Positions 1 to 7,317 are shown, counted from the first letter of the stretch. The stretch: 10,695 nucleotides of DNA from Anaerolineae bacterium (GCA_003694235.1 RFKO01000149.1:1-10695), one strand, 5' to 3'. The notes: a model not told the origin generated them from the sequence alone. Program-made: numbers and translations.

Positions 1-14
1 ATTTCGGCTGCCAT
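1..14 (-). CDS. Possible start of the next downstream gene (cut by window edge)
   Basis: An ATG on the minus strand at 14-12 opens a frame reading M-A-A-E before the window ends. It lies 31 bp after the PBP2 stop and is preceded by GGGAAA, a modest purine-rich stretch, and by a TATAAT box at 33-38. Only four codons are visible, so no product can be named. In other bacteria rodA or division-site genes often follow PBP2, but nothing here identifies it. It could also be a chance ATG. Confidence 0.3.
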
Positions 15-32
15 TTTCCCGATTCAAGAGCG

Positions 33-41
33 ATTATAGCA
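33..41 (-). promoter_or_regulatory. Extended -10 promoter box downstream of PBP2
   Basis: The minus strand reads TGCTATAAT, a perfect -10 hexamer with the TGn extension, starting 3 bp after the PBP2 stop codon (47-45). A transcript would begin near position 26, about a dozen bases before the ATG at 14. No good -35 hexamer is visible, as is usual for extended -10 promoters. The same nine bases occur at 8211-8219. The match is seen directly; promoter activity is inferred. Confidence 0.45.
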
Positions 42-44
42 TGA

Positions 45-2135
45 TTACGGCACGTTCAGCGCCACGTCAATCGACTTGAGCTCAAAGTAGGCTTCGATGA
101 TACGCCGCACTATCGGCCCGGCCACGCTGGCGCCCTCGCCGCCGTTGTACACGAACGCCACCACCGCGATTTCCGGGTCATCATAGGGAGCATACGCCAC
201 CGTCCAGGCATGGGTGGGCCAGTCGCCGGGTTTGCACAGATTACGCTCGGCGGCGAACTCATCACAGTACTCCGCCGTACCGGTTTTTCCGGCCACCGGG
301 ATGTTCACGTTCTGAAAACCGACCGCATCGATCGAAAGCGTGCCGTGCGTCACGGCGCGGCGCATGCCCTGCTGTACCATCTCGATCACCCACGGCTCCA
401 CCGTCTTCTTCTCACCGGTCAGCTTGGCTTCACAACCGCCCGGCGCGGTCGGTTCATTGAACACATCGATCACCGGATCCTTGGTGATATCCCACTTCAT
501 CTCCGGCGTGAACGGACGGACGACATTTCCCTCAGCATCGGTGATCTGGTAAAGAATGGTGGGACGCATCAATTTACCGTCGTTGGCAATGGTGGCAGCC
601 GACATCAGCACCTGCAACGGCGTGGCAATCACGAAGCCCTGCCCCACACTGGCGATGTAAGTATCGCCGATCGCCCAGTTCTCGCCCAGGTTGATGCGCT
701 TCCAGGTCGGGTCGGGGATGATGCCAGCGGACTGATCGGGCAGTTCGATACCCGGCAGCGCACCATACCCCAGCGCGCGGGCGTACGTCCCCAGGCGGCA
801 GATTCCCAGCCCTTCCGGCACCTCGTCTTTGTAGCCGCCCCCCAGCTTGTAGAAATACACATTGCTGGAATTGGCGATACCCCCGATGAAATTCAACTGC
901 CCGAAGCCGGCGCGGTTCCAGTCCACAAACTCGCGCTGATAGCCGGGGTCGTTGGGGGTGAATTTCTCGGTGATGATAATCTTACCCGGCGTCTCGATCA
1001 TCTGATCGGGCGTCACCACGCCTTCGTTGAGCGCGCCTACGGCGGTGGAAATCTTGAACACCGAACCGGCGGGCAATTCGGCGCCCACCGCATGGTTGAG
1101 CAGCGGGTCGCGCACATCGGCCAGCAACTGCTGGTAGTAATACGCCGGGATGATGCGCGCCATGCGGTTGTTTTCATAGGTTGGATAAGAGACCATCGCC
1201 AGAATCTCCCCCGTCTTGGGGTTCATGACGATCGCCACGCCGCTGGTGATACGCAGCCTTCCAAAATACGCGTTCCATCCATTGATCTCGCCCAGCAAGA
1301 TGGATTCCACCGCCTGCTGCAAGCGCGTGTCAATCGTCAAAACCAGGTTTTGCCCCGGGATCGGGTCAATCGGGGGATGCACATCACGCACAATCTGACC
1401 GCCGACATCGACCTCCACCACACGCTTGCCCGGCTTGCCGCGCAAAATGTTCTCGAAATAGCGCTCCACACCGGCGTATCCCACCTTGTCGCGCGTCGGC
1501 AAGAAGCCGCGCTGACGATAGGCTTCTTCTTCGACCTCCGAAATCGGGCCCAGAAAGCCGATGATCGAGGCGGTCAACGAACCGGTGGGATATTCGCGCA
1601 CCGGCTCGATCTCCACCACCACACCCGGCCAATCCACTGCTTTCTCTTTGACCAGCATGGCCACCGTGCGATCCACATTGCATTTCACCTTTACCGTGCG
1701 GTAGGGCGCGCTGGTGATACCGTAATCCGCAATCTGGGAGATGCCATGTTCAGAGGTACAGGGAACATAGGGCGTCGCCGGGCTGATCTCCCCCTGGCTG
1801 ACCGGCACACCAATCACCTGGGAAAGTTCCCGAAAAATGCGCTGAACCTCGCCGGGGTCATCCGGCAGGTTGGCGGGCAGGATGGAAATATCATACGAGG
1901 CCACGTTGTGCGCCAGCAGGATGCCGTTGCGGTCGTAGATCACTCCCCGCAGCGTCGGCAGACTGATTTCGCTGATACGGTTCTCCTCCGCCGCGGCCAG
2001 GTAAGCCTCATAGTTGAAAATCTGCAAACTGATCAGGCGAACGATGTAAACGCCAAAGATCAACGCCAGCACGATGAAAAAAGCGTTGATCCGCCAGACC
2101 TCTACTTTGTTCTTCAGCAAACCGGATTCGTTCAT
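45..2135 (-). CDS. mrdA: Penicillin-binding protein 2, peptidoglycan D,D-transpeptidase of the elongasome
   Basis: This is a class B penicillin-binding protein that cross-links new peptidoglycan outside the cytoplasmic membrane during cell elongation, working with RodA and MreBCD. The protein is 696 aa. One N-terminal membrane anchor spans about residues 16-37, followed by the dimerization-domain motif RGVIYDRNG near residue 63. The transpeptidase motifs are SVFK (nucleophile Ser358, Lys361), SSN (423-425) and KTGT (617-620). The start chosen is the ATG at 2135, which overlaps the mreD stop as ATGA and follows a purine-rich GGAAGAAGTGGA. An upstream in-frame codon at 2162 would add nine residues inside mreD and is less likely. 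Six cysteines, all on the outer side, are odd for this family. Two loops around residues 545-580 and 621-640 look longer than usual. Product identity is firm. Confidence 0.96.
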   Translation of the reverse strand: MNESGLLKNKVEVWRINAFFIVLALIFGVYIVRLISLQIFNYEAYLAAAEENRISEISLPTLRGVIYDRNGILLAHNVASYDISILPANLPDDPGEVQRIFRELSQVIGVPVSQGEISPATPYVPCTSEHGISQIADYGITSAPYRTVKVKCNVDRTVAMLVKEKAVDWPGVVVEIEPVREYPTGSLTASIIGFLGPISEVEEEAYRQRGFLPTRDKVGYAGVERYFENILRGKPGKRVVEVDVGGQIVRDVHPPIDPIPGQNLVLTIDTRLQQAVESILLGEINGWNAYFGRLRITSGVAIVMNPKTGEILAMVSYPTYENNRMARIIPAYYYQQLLADVRDPLLNHAVGAELPAGSVFKISTAVGALNEGVVTPDQMIETPGKIIITEKFTPNDPGYQREFVDWNRAGFGQLNFIGGIANSSNVYFYKLGGGYKDEVPEGLGICRLGTYARALGYGALPGIELPDQSAGIIPDPTWKRINLGENWAIGDTYIASVGQGFVIATPLQVLMSAATIANDGKLMRPTILYQITDAEGNVVRPFTPEMKWDITKDPVIDVFNEPTAPGGCEAKLTGEKKTVEPWVIEMVQQGMRRAVTHGTLSIDAVGFQNVNIPVAGKTGTAEYCDEFAAERNLCKPGDWPTHAWTVAYAPYDDPEIAVVAFVYNGGEGASVAGPIVRRIIEAYFELKSIDVALNVP

Positions 2136-2635
2136 ATTTCCACTTCTTCCGGCAGCAGCCAATCGGCCAGGTCGCGCACCAGGGCATATACCGGCGCCGC
2201 CAGCAACAGGTTCAACACCAGCGCCGGCAAAGTGACCACGCGAAAAGCCTCACCCAACGGCAGCGGCGTCCCGCCCACAATGCGCGTCGCGGCTGCCAGG
2301 CTGTGCAACAACAAGGTACCGATAAACGTCAGGGCGAACATCATCACAATCGTCAATTGCCACACTCGCCTGCGAGCATAGCGCGCCAGTGCGCCAACGG
2401 CCAGATAAGCCAGCAGCGGGATGAGCACATTGTAAGCCGAGATGAACCCCATCATCATCCCCCCTGCCAGGTTCTCAGGCCAGGCCGTCTGCACGCGCTC
2501 CTGCAACGACCAGGCAATGATGAACAATAATACCACGTCCGCCGTGCCGTGTAAAAGCGGCATGCGGCTGAGCACCGCGCTTTCAAACACCACCAGCAGC
2601 GCCAGCAGAGGGATGGTCACCAGACGAACACGCAT
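2132..2635 (-). CDS. mreD: Rod shape-determining protein MreD
   Basis: This is a 167-aa integral membrane protein of the elongasome, thought to bridge MreC and the RodA-PBP2 synthase. It is very hydrophobic, with about five predicted membrane segments near residues 4-23, 32-45, 56-82, 92-113 and 131-153. The short charged tail ends LLPEEVEI. The length matches the usual 160-190 aa of MreD. MreD sequences diverge strongly, so the call rests on topology plus position between mreC and PBP2. The ATG at 2635 lies one base after the mreC TAG, and no strong ribosome site is visible, so translational coupling is likely. The stop overlaps the PBP2 start by four bases. Confidence 0.9.
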   Translation of the reverse strand: MRVRLVTIPLLALLVVFESAVLSRMPLLHGTADVVLLFIIAWSLQERVQTAWPENLAGGMMMGFISAYNVLIPLLAYLAVGALARYARRRVWQLTIVMMFALTFIGTLLLHSLAAATRIVGGTPLPLGEAFRVVTLPALVLNLLLAAPVYALVRDLADWLLPEEVEI

Positions 2636-2636
2636 A

Positions 2637-3485
2637 CTATGGCGCCTGGGGCGTGGGTATCAAAGGGGAGACATCCACCGGCTGGAAGTTGGTGATCACC
2701 AGCACGATGGAGAGGCGGTTGAAGTCCACCACCGGCTGCACACTGGCGCTCTGGAACAAGTCGAAAGGGCGGGTACGCACCCCGGTCACCTGGCCGATGA
2801 GGATATTGGGCGGATAGTTGCCTCCCAGGCCGGAAGTGAGCACCAGGTCGCCGGGTTGCACCTTCGCCTCCTGTGGAATCATGGTCAGGCTGACATCGCC
2901 TGTCACCGAGCCGGTGAGCACCGCATCCGCGTCCGAGGGTTGAAGGCGCACGTTGATCGAAACTTCGGGATCGGTGATCAGTTGCACCAGGGCGGCGTTT
3001 GCGGTCACCTGGGCCACGCGTCCCACCAGCCCTTGCTGGGAGACCACCGGCATGCCGCGGCGCAGCCCGTCATCCGAACCGCGGTCGATGTGAACGTAGT
3101 GCACAAACGGGCTGGGGTCGCGCCCGATGACCGAAGCGCTCAGGTACGAGTAATCCGGGAAGGTGCGGGCAAAATCCAGCAAGGCGGCCAGCACACGGTA
3201 TTCGCCCAACTGCTGCTGCAACTCGATGATCTGAGATTGCAGGTGCGCCACCTCGGCTTCCAGTTCGGCGTTGCGTTGCATCAACTCATTGACATCGCGC
3301 GGCGCGGTCAGGTAAAACTGAATCGCCTGGTACCGCTCCGAGAGCCAGGATTGCGCGGCCACCAGCGGGGAAAGCGCCAGGCGCGCTACCGGAGTCAGCC
3401 ATCCCCCCAGCCCCAACACAATCAAACCAACAGCCACCAAAGCCAGCGTTATGCTTCGCCACGGCAGCGCAGATTTTGGGTTCAT
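2637..3485 (-). CDS. mreC: Rod shape-determining protein MreC
   Basis: MreC is the extracytoplasmic scaffold of the elongation complex and activates PBP2-RodA. The 282-aa protein has a single membrane helix at about 13-32. A coiled coil at about 64-98 is rich in E, L and Q (for example NAELEAEVAHLQSQIIELQQ). The C-terminal double beta-barrel domain contains the typical SVIGRDPSPFVHYVHIDRGS and GLVGRV stretches. The tail is a short Pro-rich end. Two starts are possible: GTG at 3494 and ATG at 3485. The ATG is preferred because AAGTG lies seven bases upstream, while nothing resembling a ribosome site precedes the GTG; the alternative would add three residues. The gene starts 22 bp after the mreB stop, so it is clearly in the same operon. 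Confidence 0.94.
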   Translation of the reverse strand: MNPKSALPWRSITLALVAVGLIVLGLGGWLTPVARLALSPLVAAQSWLSERYQAIQFYLTAPRDVNELMQRNAELEAEVAHLQSQIIELQQQLGEYRVLAALLDFARTFPDYSYLSASVIGRDPSPFVHYVHIDRGSDDGLRRGMPVVSQQGLVGRVAQVTANAALVQLITDPEVSINVRLQPSDADAVLTGSVTGDVSLTMIPQEAKVQPGDLVLTSGLGGNYPPNILIGQVTGVRTRPFDLFQSASVQPVVDFNRLSIVLVITNFQPVDVSPLIPTPQAP

Positions 3486-3507
3486 GGGTATCACTTACGA
3501 GACGAAC

Positions 3508-4569
3508 TCAGGCACGCCCATCACGCCCGATGCCGGTAAACAGATCCCCCCACATCTCCAGATCTTCCAGCGCAATCCCTGCCCCGCGGGCCACACAACT
3601 CATCGGATCCTCGGCCACCCAGGCGCGGATGTTCAACTCATTCGTCAGACGCTCGTCCAGCCCCTGTAACTGACTGCCGCCGCCGGCCAGACAAATGCCC
3701 ATGTCCATCAAATCGGCCATGATTTCCGGCGGGGCTTCATCCAGCGCGTCCTTGATGGTGTCAATGATGATCTGCACCGAGCCAGACATCGCCTCGCGCA
3801 GTTCCACCGAAGAGACCTCGATGGCCTCCGGCAGTCCGGTGAGCAGATTGCGGCCGCGCAGGCGGATGGTTTTCTCTTTGGGGAGGTGGTAGGCCGAACC
3901 AATGGTGATTTTGGCATGTTCGGCCATACGCTGACCGATCAGCAAGTTGTATTTATTGCGCACGTACTGGATGATGTCCTCATCCATCTCATCGCCCGCC
4001 ACGCGGAGCGAGCGCGACGCCACCACACCCTTCATGGAAAGGATGGCGACATCCGTCGTCCCGCCGCCGATATCCACCACCATGCTGCCGCGCACTTCCT
4101 GAATGGGCAGGCCGGCGCCCAGCGCGGCGGCAATCGGTTCTTCCAGCAGATACACCTCGCGCGCGCCGGCCGCCAGGGCGGCATCGTACACCGCCCGCTT
4201 TTCCACTTTGGTCACGCCGGCGGGGATGCCGATGATCACGCGCGGGCGGGGAACCGGCACAATGCTCTGTTGATGCACCCGACCGATGAAATACTCCAAC
4301 ATGGCCTGTGTGATCTCAAACTCTGAGATCACACCGTCCCGAACCGGTCGCACAGTCAAAACATTCGCCGGGGTGCGCCCAACCATCTCCTTGGCCGCCG
4401 CGCCAATCGCCAGCGGTTCGCGCGTGCGTTTGTCAATGGCTACCCAGGATGGCTCATTGATCACGATCCCCTTCCCCCGGACGTGCACCATCGTATTTGC
4501 AGTGCCCAGGTCAATGGCGATATCGAGCGAGAAAAAACCGAGCAGCCAGTTGAGGGGGTTAAATGCCAA
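3508..4569 (-). CDS. mreB: Rod shape-determining protein MreB (actin-like), TTG start
   Basis: MreB is the bacterial actin that forms membrane-bound filaments and directs side-wall peptidoglycan synthesis. The nucleotide-binding signatures are complete: phosphate-1 loop DLGTANT (20-26), the EEPIAAALG stretch (143-151), phosphate-2 loop VVDIGGGTTD (164-173) and adenosine motif LAGGGSQLQG (294-303). The length of 353 aa is slightly above the usual 335-350. No in-frame ATG exists near the start. The TTG at 4569 is preferred because a perfect AAGGAG sits seven bases upstream, whereas the TTG at 4590 has no ribosome site. With this start the protein begins MAFNPLNWLLGFFS, an amphipathic or hydrophobic leader suited to membrane attachment. 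It is the first gene of the operon mreB-mreC-mreD-mrdA. Confidence 0.96.
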   Translation of the reverse strand: MAFNPLNWLLGFFSLDIAIDLGTANTMVHVRGKGIVINEPSWVAIDKRTREPLAIGAAAKEMVGRTPANVLTVRPVRDGVISEFEITQAMLEYFIGRVHQQSIVPVPRPRVIIGIPAGVTKVEKRAVYDAALAAGAREVYLLEEPIAAALGAGLPIQEVRGSMVVDIGGGTTDVAILSMKGVVASRSLRVAGDEMDEDIIQYVRNKYNLLIGQRMAEHAKITIGSAYHLPKEKTIRLRGRNLLTGLPEAIEVSSVELREAMSGSVQIIIDTIKDALDEAPPEIMADLMDMGICLAGGGSQLQGLDERLTNELNIRAWVAEDPMSCVARGAGIALEDLEMWGDLFTGIGRDGRA

Positions 4570-4576
4570 TGTTTGG

Positions 4577-4582
4577 CTCCTT
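4577..4582 (-). promoter_or_regulatory. Ribosome binding site that sets the mreB TTG start
   Basis: The minus strand carries AAGGAG, followed by seven bases (CCAAACA) and then the TTG codon at 4569-4567. The spacing is ideal. The upstream TTG at 4590 has only AT-rich sequence before it, so this site decides the start. Confidence 0.8.
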
Positions 4583-4602
4583 GTTCTCAAAATACATAAA
4601 TC

Positions 4603-4629
4603 TCTGGCACGGTTTCACCTCGTGCCAGA
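4603..4629 (-). promoter_or_regulatory. Perfect inverted repeat at the 5' end of the mre operon leader
   Basis: TCTGGCACG at 4603-4611 and CGTGCCAGA at 4621-4629 are exact reverse complements, separated by nine bases. On the mreB transcript (minus strand) the loop can fold further as GGT-GAA-ACC after a GA bulge, giving a strong hairpin. From the -10 box at 4639-4644, transcription should begin near 4632, so the hairpin would sit at the extreme 5' end of the mRNA. It could be an operator for a dimeric repressor, a 5' stabilising stem-loop or part of an attenuator. Downstream on the minus strand lies only an interrupted T run, so an ordinary terminator is less likely. Confidence 0.55.
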
Positions 4630-4638
4630 CGACTTGGG

Positions 4639-4667
4639 ATTATACCAGCGATTGGTCAAATTGTAGA
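4639..4667 (-). promoter_or_regulatory. Promoter of the mreBCD-mrdA operon
   Basis: On the minus strand a perfect TATAAT occupies 4644-4639. It is preceded at 17 bp by TCTACA (4667-4662), which matches four of six bases of the -35 consensus. The predicted start near 4632 leaves a leader of about 60 nt before the mreB TTG. This is the only good promoter seen for the four-gene operon. Confidence 0.6.
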
Positions 4668-4690
4668 GACGGGCGCAAGCGACGCAATTC

Positions 4691-4699
4691 TGATAGAAT
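4691..4699 (+). promoter_or_regulatory. Extended -10 box of the DUF348/G5/3D gene, start-proximal
   Basis: TGATAGAAT, a TGn-extended -10 box with one mismatch, ends only six bases before the ATG at 4706. RNA polymerase normally starts 6-8 bases after the -10 box, so the mRNA would begin at or next to the start codon, i.e. be leaderless. No Shine-Dalgarno sequence precedes the ATG (GGCGGC only). No convincing -35 hexamer is present. Confidence 0.45.
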
Positions 4700-4705
4700 G
4701 GCGGC

Positions 4706-6100
4706 ATGATCATCTCCACCCGTCTGCGCATTCTGGGGATCGGCCTGCTGCTGGCGGCGTTGCCGCTGCTGGCCTTGCCGTTGCTGCACAAGGAAATCAC
4801 CATTCTGGTGGATGACAGGCCGGCACGCATCCGCACCTACGCCCTGACCGTAGCCCAGGCGCTGCGCGGCGCCGGCATCCCTCTGACAGAGGCCGACGAG
4901 ATCACTCCGCCGCTCGACCACCGTCTGCACGACGGCGACCAGATTGTCATCCGACGCGCCATCCCGCTGGTGCTTTTCGTGGACGGGAAAACGCAACATC
5001 TCCTGACCGGCGAACGGATCCCAGTAATCATCCTGGCCGAAGCCGGGGTAGCGCTCTCTCCGCAGGATCGCCTGCTGGCCGATGGACTCCCCATTTCACT
5101 GGATACGCCGCTCGCCCCTGGCCGGCCACACAGCCTGCAGGTGGTGCGCGCCCGCAAGGTGCAGGTTCAAACCCCCGAAGAAAACCTTTCGCTCAACACC
5201 ACTGCCGCCACAACCGCCCAGGCGCTGTGGGACGCCGACCTCCCACTGTATGCGGGCGATGAACTCACCCCGGCGGGCGATCTGGCGAACCCGGTGCGCT
5301 GGATTCCCGCCCGCACGGTCACCGTCCGCAGTCCAAACGCCAGCGTGACGGTGCGCACCACCGCCGCCACAGTCGGCGAAGCCCTCGCCGAAGCCGGAAT
5401 CGCCCTGGTGGGGCAGGACTACACCATCCCACCCCTTGATGCGCCTCTGCCAGAAAATGGCCAGATTGACATCGTGCGCGTGCGCGAAGAGGTGGAAATC
5501 GAACAAACGCTCATCCCCTTTGCCACTTTGCAACAGCCGCTGCCCGACCTGGAAATAGACAAAACACAGGTGGTGCAGGCCGGCGCTTTCGGCTTGAAAG
5601 CTCAGCGTATCCGACGCGTGCTGGAACAGAGAGCGGGGGAGACAACATGGACAGAAGTCTCCCGCCAGGTGGAGGACGAGTGGGAGGCCCGACCGGCGCA
5701 ACCGCGCATCGTCGGTTACGGCACAAAGATCAACGTTCAAACCCTGAACACCCCCGACGGCGTGATCGAATACTGGCGCGCCGTGGAAGTGTACGCCACC
5801 TCGTACTCTCCCTGTCGGTTGGGCGTGCCGGGGCGCTGCAACAGCACCACCGCCAGCGGCGTGCAACTGCAAAAAGGCGTGATCGCGGTCAAACGCTCGT
5901 GGTACAACATGATGCGCGGACTGCGCGTGTATATCCCCGGCTACGGCTTCGCCACCATCGAGGACGTCGGCGCGGGGGTGCCCGGCAAGCACTGGATAGA
6001 CCTGGGCTATTCCGACGAGGACTGGGTGCAGTGGAGCCGCAACGTCACGCTGTACTTCCTCACACCGGTGCCGGCGAACGTGATGTGGATTCTGGAATAG
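4706..6100 (+). CDS. Secreted/anchored DUF348-G5-3D cell-wall protein (YabE-like)
   Basis: This 464-aa protein probably acts on or binds peptidoglycan at the cell surface. An N-terminal hydrophobic segment (about 7-27) serves as signal peptide or anchor. Four DUF348-like ubiquitin-fold repeats follow at roughly 29-83, 85-148, 150-203 and 204-258, each with a pattern like TVAQALRGAGIPL. A G5 domain lies at about 260-340 (PFATLQQPLPDLEIDKTQVV, ending IVGYGTK). A C-terminal 3D domain spans about 361-455, with TASG at 382-385 and candidate catalytic aspartates D420, D432 and D437 or D439. Firmicute YabE and actinobacterial Rpf proteins share this build, and 3D domains are related to lytic transglycosylases of the MltA type. 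No Rpf lysozyme-like domain is present. C370 and C378 may form a disulfide. The gene diverges from the mre operon, which fits a wall-remodelling role. Confidence 0.88.
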   Translation: MIISTRLRILGIGLLLAALPLLALPLLHKEITILVDDRPARIRTYALTVAQALRGAGIPLTEADEITPPLDHRLHDGDQIVIRRAIPLVLFVDGKTQHLLTGERIPVIILAEAGVALSPQDRLLADGLPISLDTPLAPGRPHSLQVVRARKVQVQTPEENLSLNTTAATTAQALWDADLPLYAGDELTPAGDLANPVRWIPARTVTVRSPNASVTVRTTAATVGEALAEAGIALVGQDYTIPPLDAPLPENGQIDIVRVREEVEIEQTLIPFATLQQPLPDLEIDKTQVVQAGAFGLKAQRIRRVLEQRAGETTWTEVSRQVEDEWEARPAQPRIVGYGTKINVQTLNTPDGVIEYWRAVEVYATSYSPCRLGVPGRCNSTTASGVQLQKGVIAVKRSWYNMMRGLRVYIPGYGFATIEDVGAGVPGKHWIDLGYSDEDWVQWSRNVTLYFLTPVPANVMWILE

Positions 6101-7310
6101 GGCGGAACTGCGCCAGCCCCCAGCGACCGTTCACCATCCAGTCGGGATCGCGCCGCGCGGTGCGTTCAGCCTGCCCTGGCTGCAAGCCACACACCACCTC
6201 AGCCTTCAACGTCCGCAAGGCGGCAAACGGTGCGGGGAAGTACGCCATCACCTGAGCGAAGGGTGTGGTGAACTCCCAGTGACGATCCCCCACCCAGCGG
6301 CGGTAATTGGCATCCCCTTTGCTGATCACCAGCGCGGCCTGCGCGAACATCGCCCGCAAATCCGCCGGCAGCCTCCACCCTTCCAGCGGCGAGTTCCAGA
6401 AAAAGTGAGGTTGCAAAACCAGCCTCCCCTCCTCCAGGCGTGCCATCAGGCGCTCGGCGAGCGCGCGCGTGTGCGTCTCGCCCTGAGCACGTAGGGCTTC
6501 CAGGGTAGAGACCACATCGGCAGCCAGGGCATCCGAAACGAAGGTGGGATGCGCCTTGAGATGCAGCACCACCGAGGCAGCCCCCAGCGTCAGCGTCTCA
6601 TCGGCCAGCGCCAGATCGAGGAGCAGCTCCGCGCCGGCGTTATCGGCCACCAGATCAACGCGTCGGCCGCGTGCACTCGCGCTCACCAGGCAGCGAGCGA
6701 TCGAGGGGATATCGTCCCACAACAAATGCTCTGCCGCCGCGTCCGTGCTGGCATGGTCGGGTCGCTGCCCGGCTTCGGCAGGCCACAGGCTGTAATCGGC
6801 CTGATTACCCCACAGATCGGCGTACAGCAGATATTCCAGACGCTTCTCCGGCGGCAGTTCTTCCCGCCAGCGCGCCAGCGCCGCCAGGCGGCGGGGGAAA
6901 TCTTTCAGCCCCTGCGCCAGGCCGCGCCTTTTGGCCGCGGCGAAAGGGTCACACCCCTCTCCCTCACCGGGCAGAAAGTAACCCACCGCCTCCAGAATGC
7001 GGCGATAAAAATAGTGCTCGGCCAGAAACCAGGGCACGTGGAGCCAGTCCTGGCCGCCGTACGGCCGCAGGTATTCATCCCAGGCGGCGGCATCGGGGGC
7101 GCTGCGGTCGCGCAGCGGCCGTAAGGGAGCATGCGGGATTTCCTCCAGCAACACCTCCAGCCGGGCGCGCTGGGCGGCGGAGAAATCGTTGTCCGCCAGC
7201 GTACGACGGAGAATTTCCTTGAAACGCACTGTAATGGTGCTATGCGCCCAGGTACCGCTCTCCGCGCCGCGTAATGGCGCAGGAATTTTATCTCCCAAAA
7301 GGTGAGTCAT
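6060..7310 (-). CDS. ARMT1-like DUF89 family metal-dependent phosphatase (damage-control type)
   Basis: DUF89 proteins are metal-dependent phosphatases that hydrolyse unwanted or damaged sugar phosphates and related metabolites. This 416-aa protein has the ARMT1-like layout. The N-terminal helical part begins IPAPLRGAESGTWAHSTI and includes the LWGNQADYSL motif (166-175). The Rossmann-like core contains ADNAGAELLLDL (D223 and N224, expected metal ligands), LKAHPTFVSD (251-260, with K252 and D260) and SKGDANYRRWVGDR (330-343). The start at 7310 is chosen because the protein then aligns with family N-termini and a TATAAT box lies seven bases upstream; upstream codons would run into rsmA. The stop lies 41 bp inside the convergent upstream gene. 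The natural substrate cannot be read from sequence. A protein-carboxyl methyltransferase role has been claimed for human ARMT1 but is less favoured. Confidence 0.88.
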   Translation of the reverse strand: MTHLLGDKIPAPLRGAESGTWAHSTITVRFKEILRRTLADNDFSAAQRARLEVLLEEIPHAPLRPLRDRSAPDAAAWDEYLRPYGGQDWLHVPWFLAEHYFYRRILEAVGYFLPGEGEGCDPFAAAKRRGLAQGLKDFPRRLAALARWREELPPEKRLEYLLYADLWGNQADYSLWPAEAGQRPDHASTDAAAEHLLWDDIPSIARCLVSASARGRRVDLVADNAGAELLLDLALADETLTLGAASVVLHLKAHPTFVSDALAADVVSTLEALRAQGETHTRALAERLMARLEEGRLVLQPHFFWNSPLEGWRLPADLRAMFAQAALVISKGDANYRRWVGDRHWEFTTPFAQVMAYFPAPFAALRTLKAEVVCGLQPGQAERTARRDPDWMVNGRWGLAQFRPIPESTSRSPAPV

Positions 7311-7317
7311 GGGGCAA

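Noticed and set aside
210..2381. 723-aa open frame on the plus strand opposite PBP2 and part of mreD
   Set aside because: It is antisense to clear genes, very rich in His and Arg, with no domain motif or ribosome site. It arises from high GC codon use on the other strand.
2442..3539. 365-aa open frame on the plus strand opposite mreC and mreD
   Set aside because: Same composition artefact (His, Gln, Arg rich) lying over two recognised genes.
4583..4629. mreB leader hairpin as a classical intrinsic terminator
   Set aside because: The following minus-strand sequence (GATTTATGTATTTTG) has only an interrupted T run, and termination there would silence an essential operon. Attenuation remains possible but unsupported.
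4655..4660. TTGACC (minus strand) as the -35 box of the mreB promoter
   Set aside because: It is only nine bases (4646-4654 region) from the mreB TATAAT, far below the 16-18 bp needed. TCTACA at 17 bp fits better.
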